Below are positions 5,654-5,920 of a stretch of DNA of 5,920 nucleotides, in pieces. Both the position numbers and the translations under genes were made by a program. Within the stretch, counting starts at the first letter, position 1; each line of letters starts with the position of its first letter. Under the pieces are notes generated by a model. The model ran no database searches, was not told the DNA's origin, and saw nothing but the letters and a program-made list of their open reading frames with translations. This DNA comes from DATKMS01 sp041497995 (lineage in GTDB: Bacteria > Desulfobacterota > Binatia > HRBIN30), in NCBI GenBank assembly GCA_041497995.1, contig JBGQHM010000415.1:1-5920 (forward strand), given 5' to 3'.

Positions 5654-5920
5654 GCCAAGTACAGCGCCGTCCCGATCGAACCGGTGAGCGAGACCGCGAG
5701 ATAGATCAGTATGAAGCTGAGCGGTGGAATGTCGGGGCCGGTTTGGAAGTACCAGAAGAGGACGAGGTTTACGGGCACGTAGAAGGCGTACACGATCGAT
5801 AGCGCAGCGACCCATGGTCTGAGCTTCCACAGCCCGTATGCGTAGGCAGCAAGCACCAACCCCATCAACGGACCAAGGATCAAGTTGGATGCCACCGACT
5901 CGAAGCGTACACCGAAGATG
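5629..5920 (-). CDS. Small multi-spanning membrane protein of unknown function (5' end uncertain, possibly outside window)
   Basis: The frame is open from the right edge to TGA 5629, giving at least 96 residues. Three hydrophobic segments suit membrane helices: NLILGPLMGLVLAAYAYGLW, VAALSIVYAFYVPVNLVLFW and the FILIYLAVSLTGSIGTALYL segment, followed by a charged end YHRDKLA. A GTG at 5895 would give 88 residues, but it has no convincing ribosome site and the frame continues upstream (IFGVRFESVASN), so the gene probably starts beyond the window. I do not recognise the family. Short polar loops and the absence of any catalytic motif suggest a small integral inner-membrane protein. It lies 183 bp upstream of the peroxiredoxin start on the same strand, but that gene has its own promoter, so a functional link is not shown. 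Confidence 0.78.
   Translation of the reverse strand, partial: IFGVRFESVASNLILGPLMGLVLAAYAYGLWKLRPWVAALSIVYAFYVPVNLVLFWYFQTGPDIPPLSFILIYLAVSLTGSIGTALYLAYHRDKLA

Overview
This is a GC-rich (visibly above 60%) bacterial chromosomal window with dense, ordinary protein-coding content. I see no tRNA, rRNA, CRISPR array, insertion sequence or phage gene. The gene families (AAA-type guanylate/adenylate cyclase, ECF sigma factor, DGPF/YCII proteins, PF04909 amidohydrolase, 1-Cys peroxiredoxin) and the strong G/C preference at third codon positions suggest a free-living, metabolically versatile soil or sediment bacterium, such as a proteobacterium or a related uncultured phylum. The sequence alone does not fix the taxon.

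Layout. Positions 1-1478 (minus) hold the N-terminal half of a large signalling protein that runs off the left edge: double zinc ribbon, class III cyclase domain, then a P-loop ATPase. Positions 1569-2357 (minus) hold a protein made of two fused DGPF (YCII-related) domains. It lies 90 bp upstream of the cyclase gene and is divergent from an ECF sigma factor gene (2550-3161, plus). The sigma stop overlaps the start of the next ORF by 4 bp (GTGA). That ORF (3158-4591) begins with a zinc-binding anti-sigma-like domain and continues in frame, without a stop, into a complete metal-dependent amidohydrolase. A strong ribosome binding site and ATG sit exactly at the domain boundary. Thirteen bases later an ORF opens with about 14 residues resembling an enoyl-CoA hydratase N-terminus, then loses that resemblance at a cluster of inverted repeats. 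This looks like a gene remnant. A 1-Cys peroxiredoxin (4786-5445, minus) with a good sigma-70-type promoter and ribosome binding site follows, then a small multi-spanning membrane protein (5629-5920, minus) that is cut by the right edge.

How the parts may work together. The sigma factor and the zinc-finger domain form a typical sigma/anti-sigma cassette, with a possible ECF-type promoter in front that would allow autoregulation. The unusual part is that the anti-sigma domain has no membrane anchor or sensor domain and is joined to an enzyme. Either the amidohydrolase is part of a cytoplasmic switch, or one uninterrupted frame gives two products through an internal start. The divergent DGPF gene is a possible regulon member, because DGPF proteins are known neighbours of ECF42 sigma factors; this sigma factor, however, lacks the long C-terminal extension of that group. 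The peroxiredoxin and membrane protein look like an independent unit.
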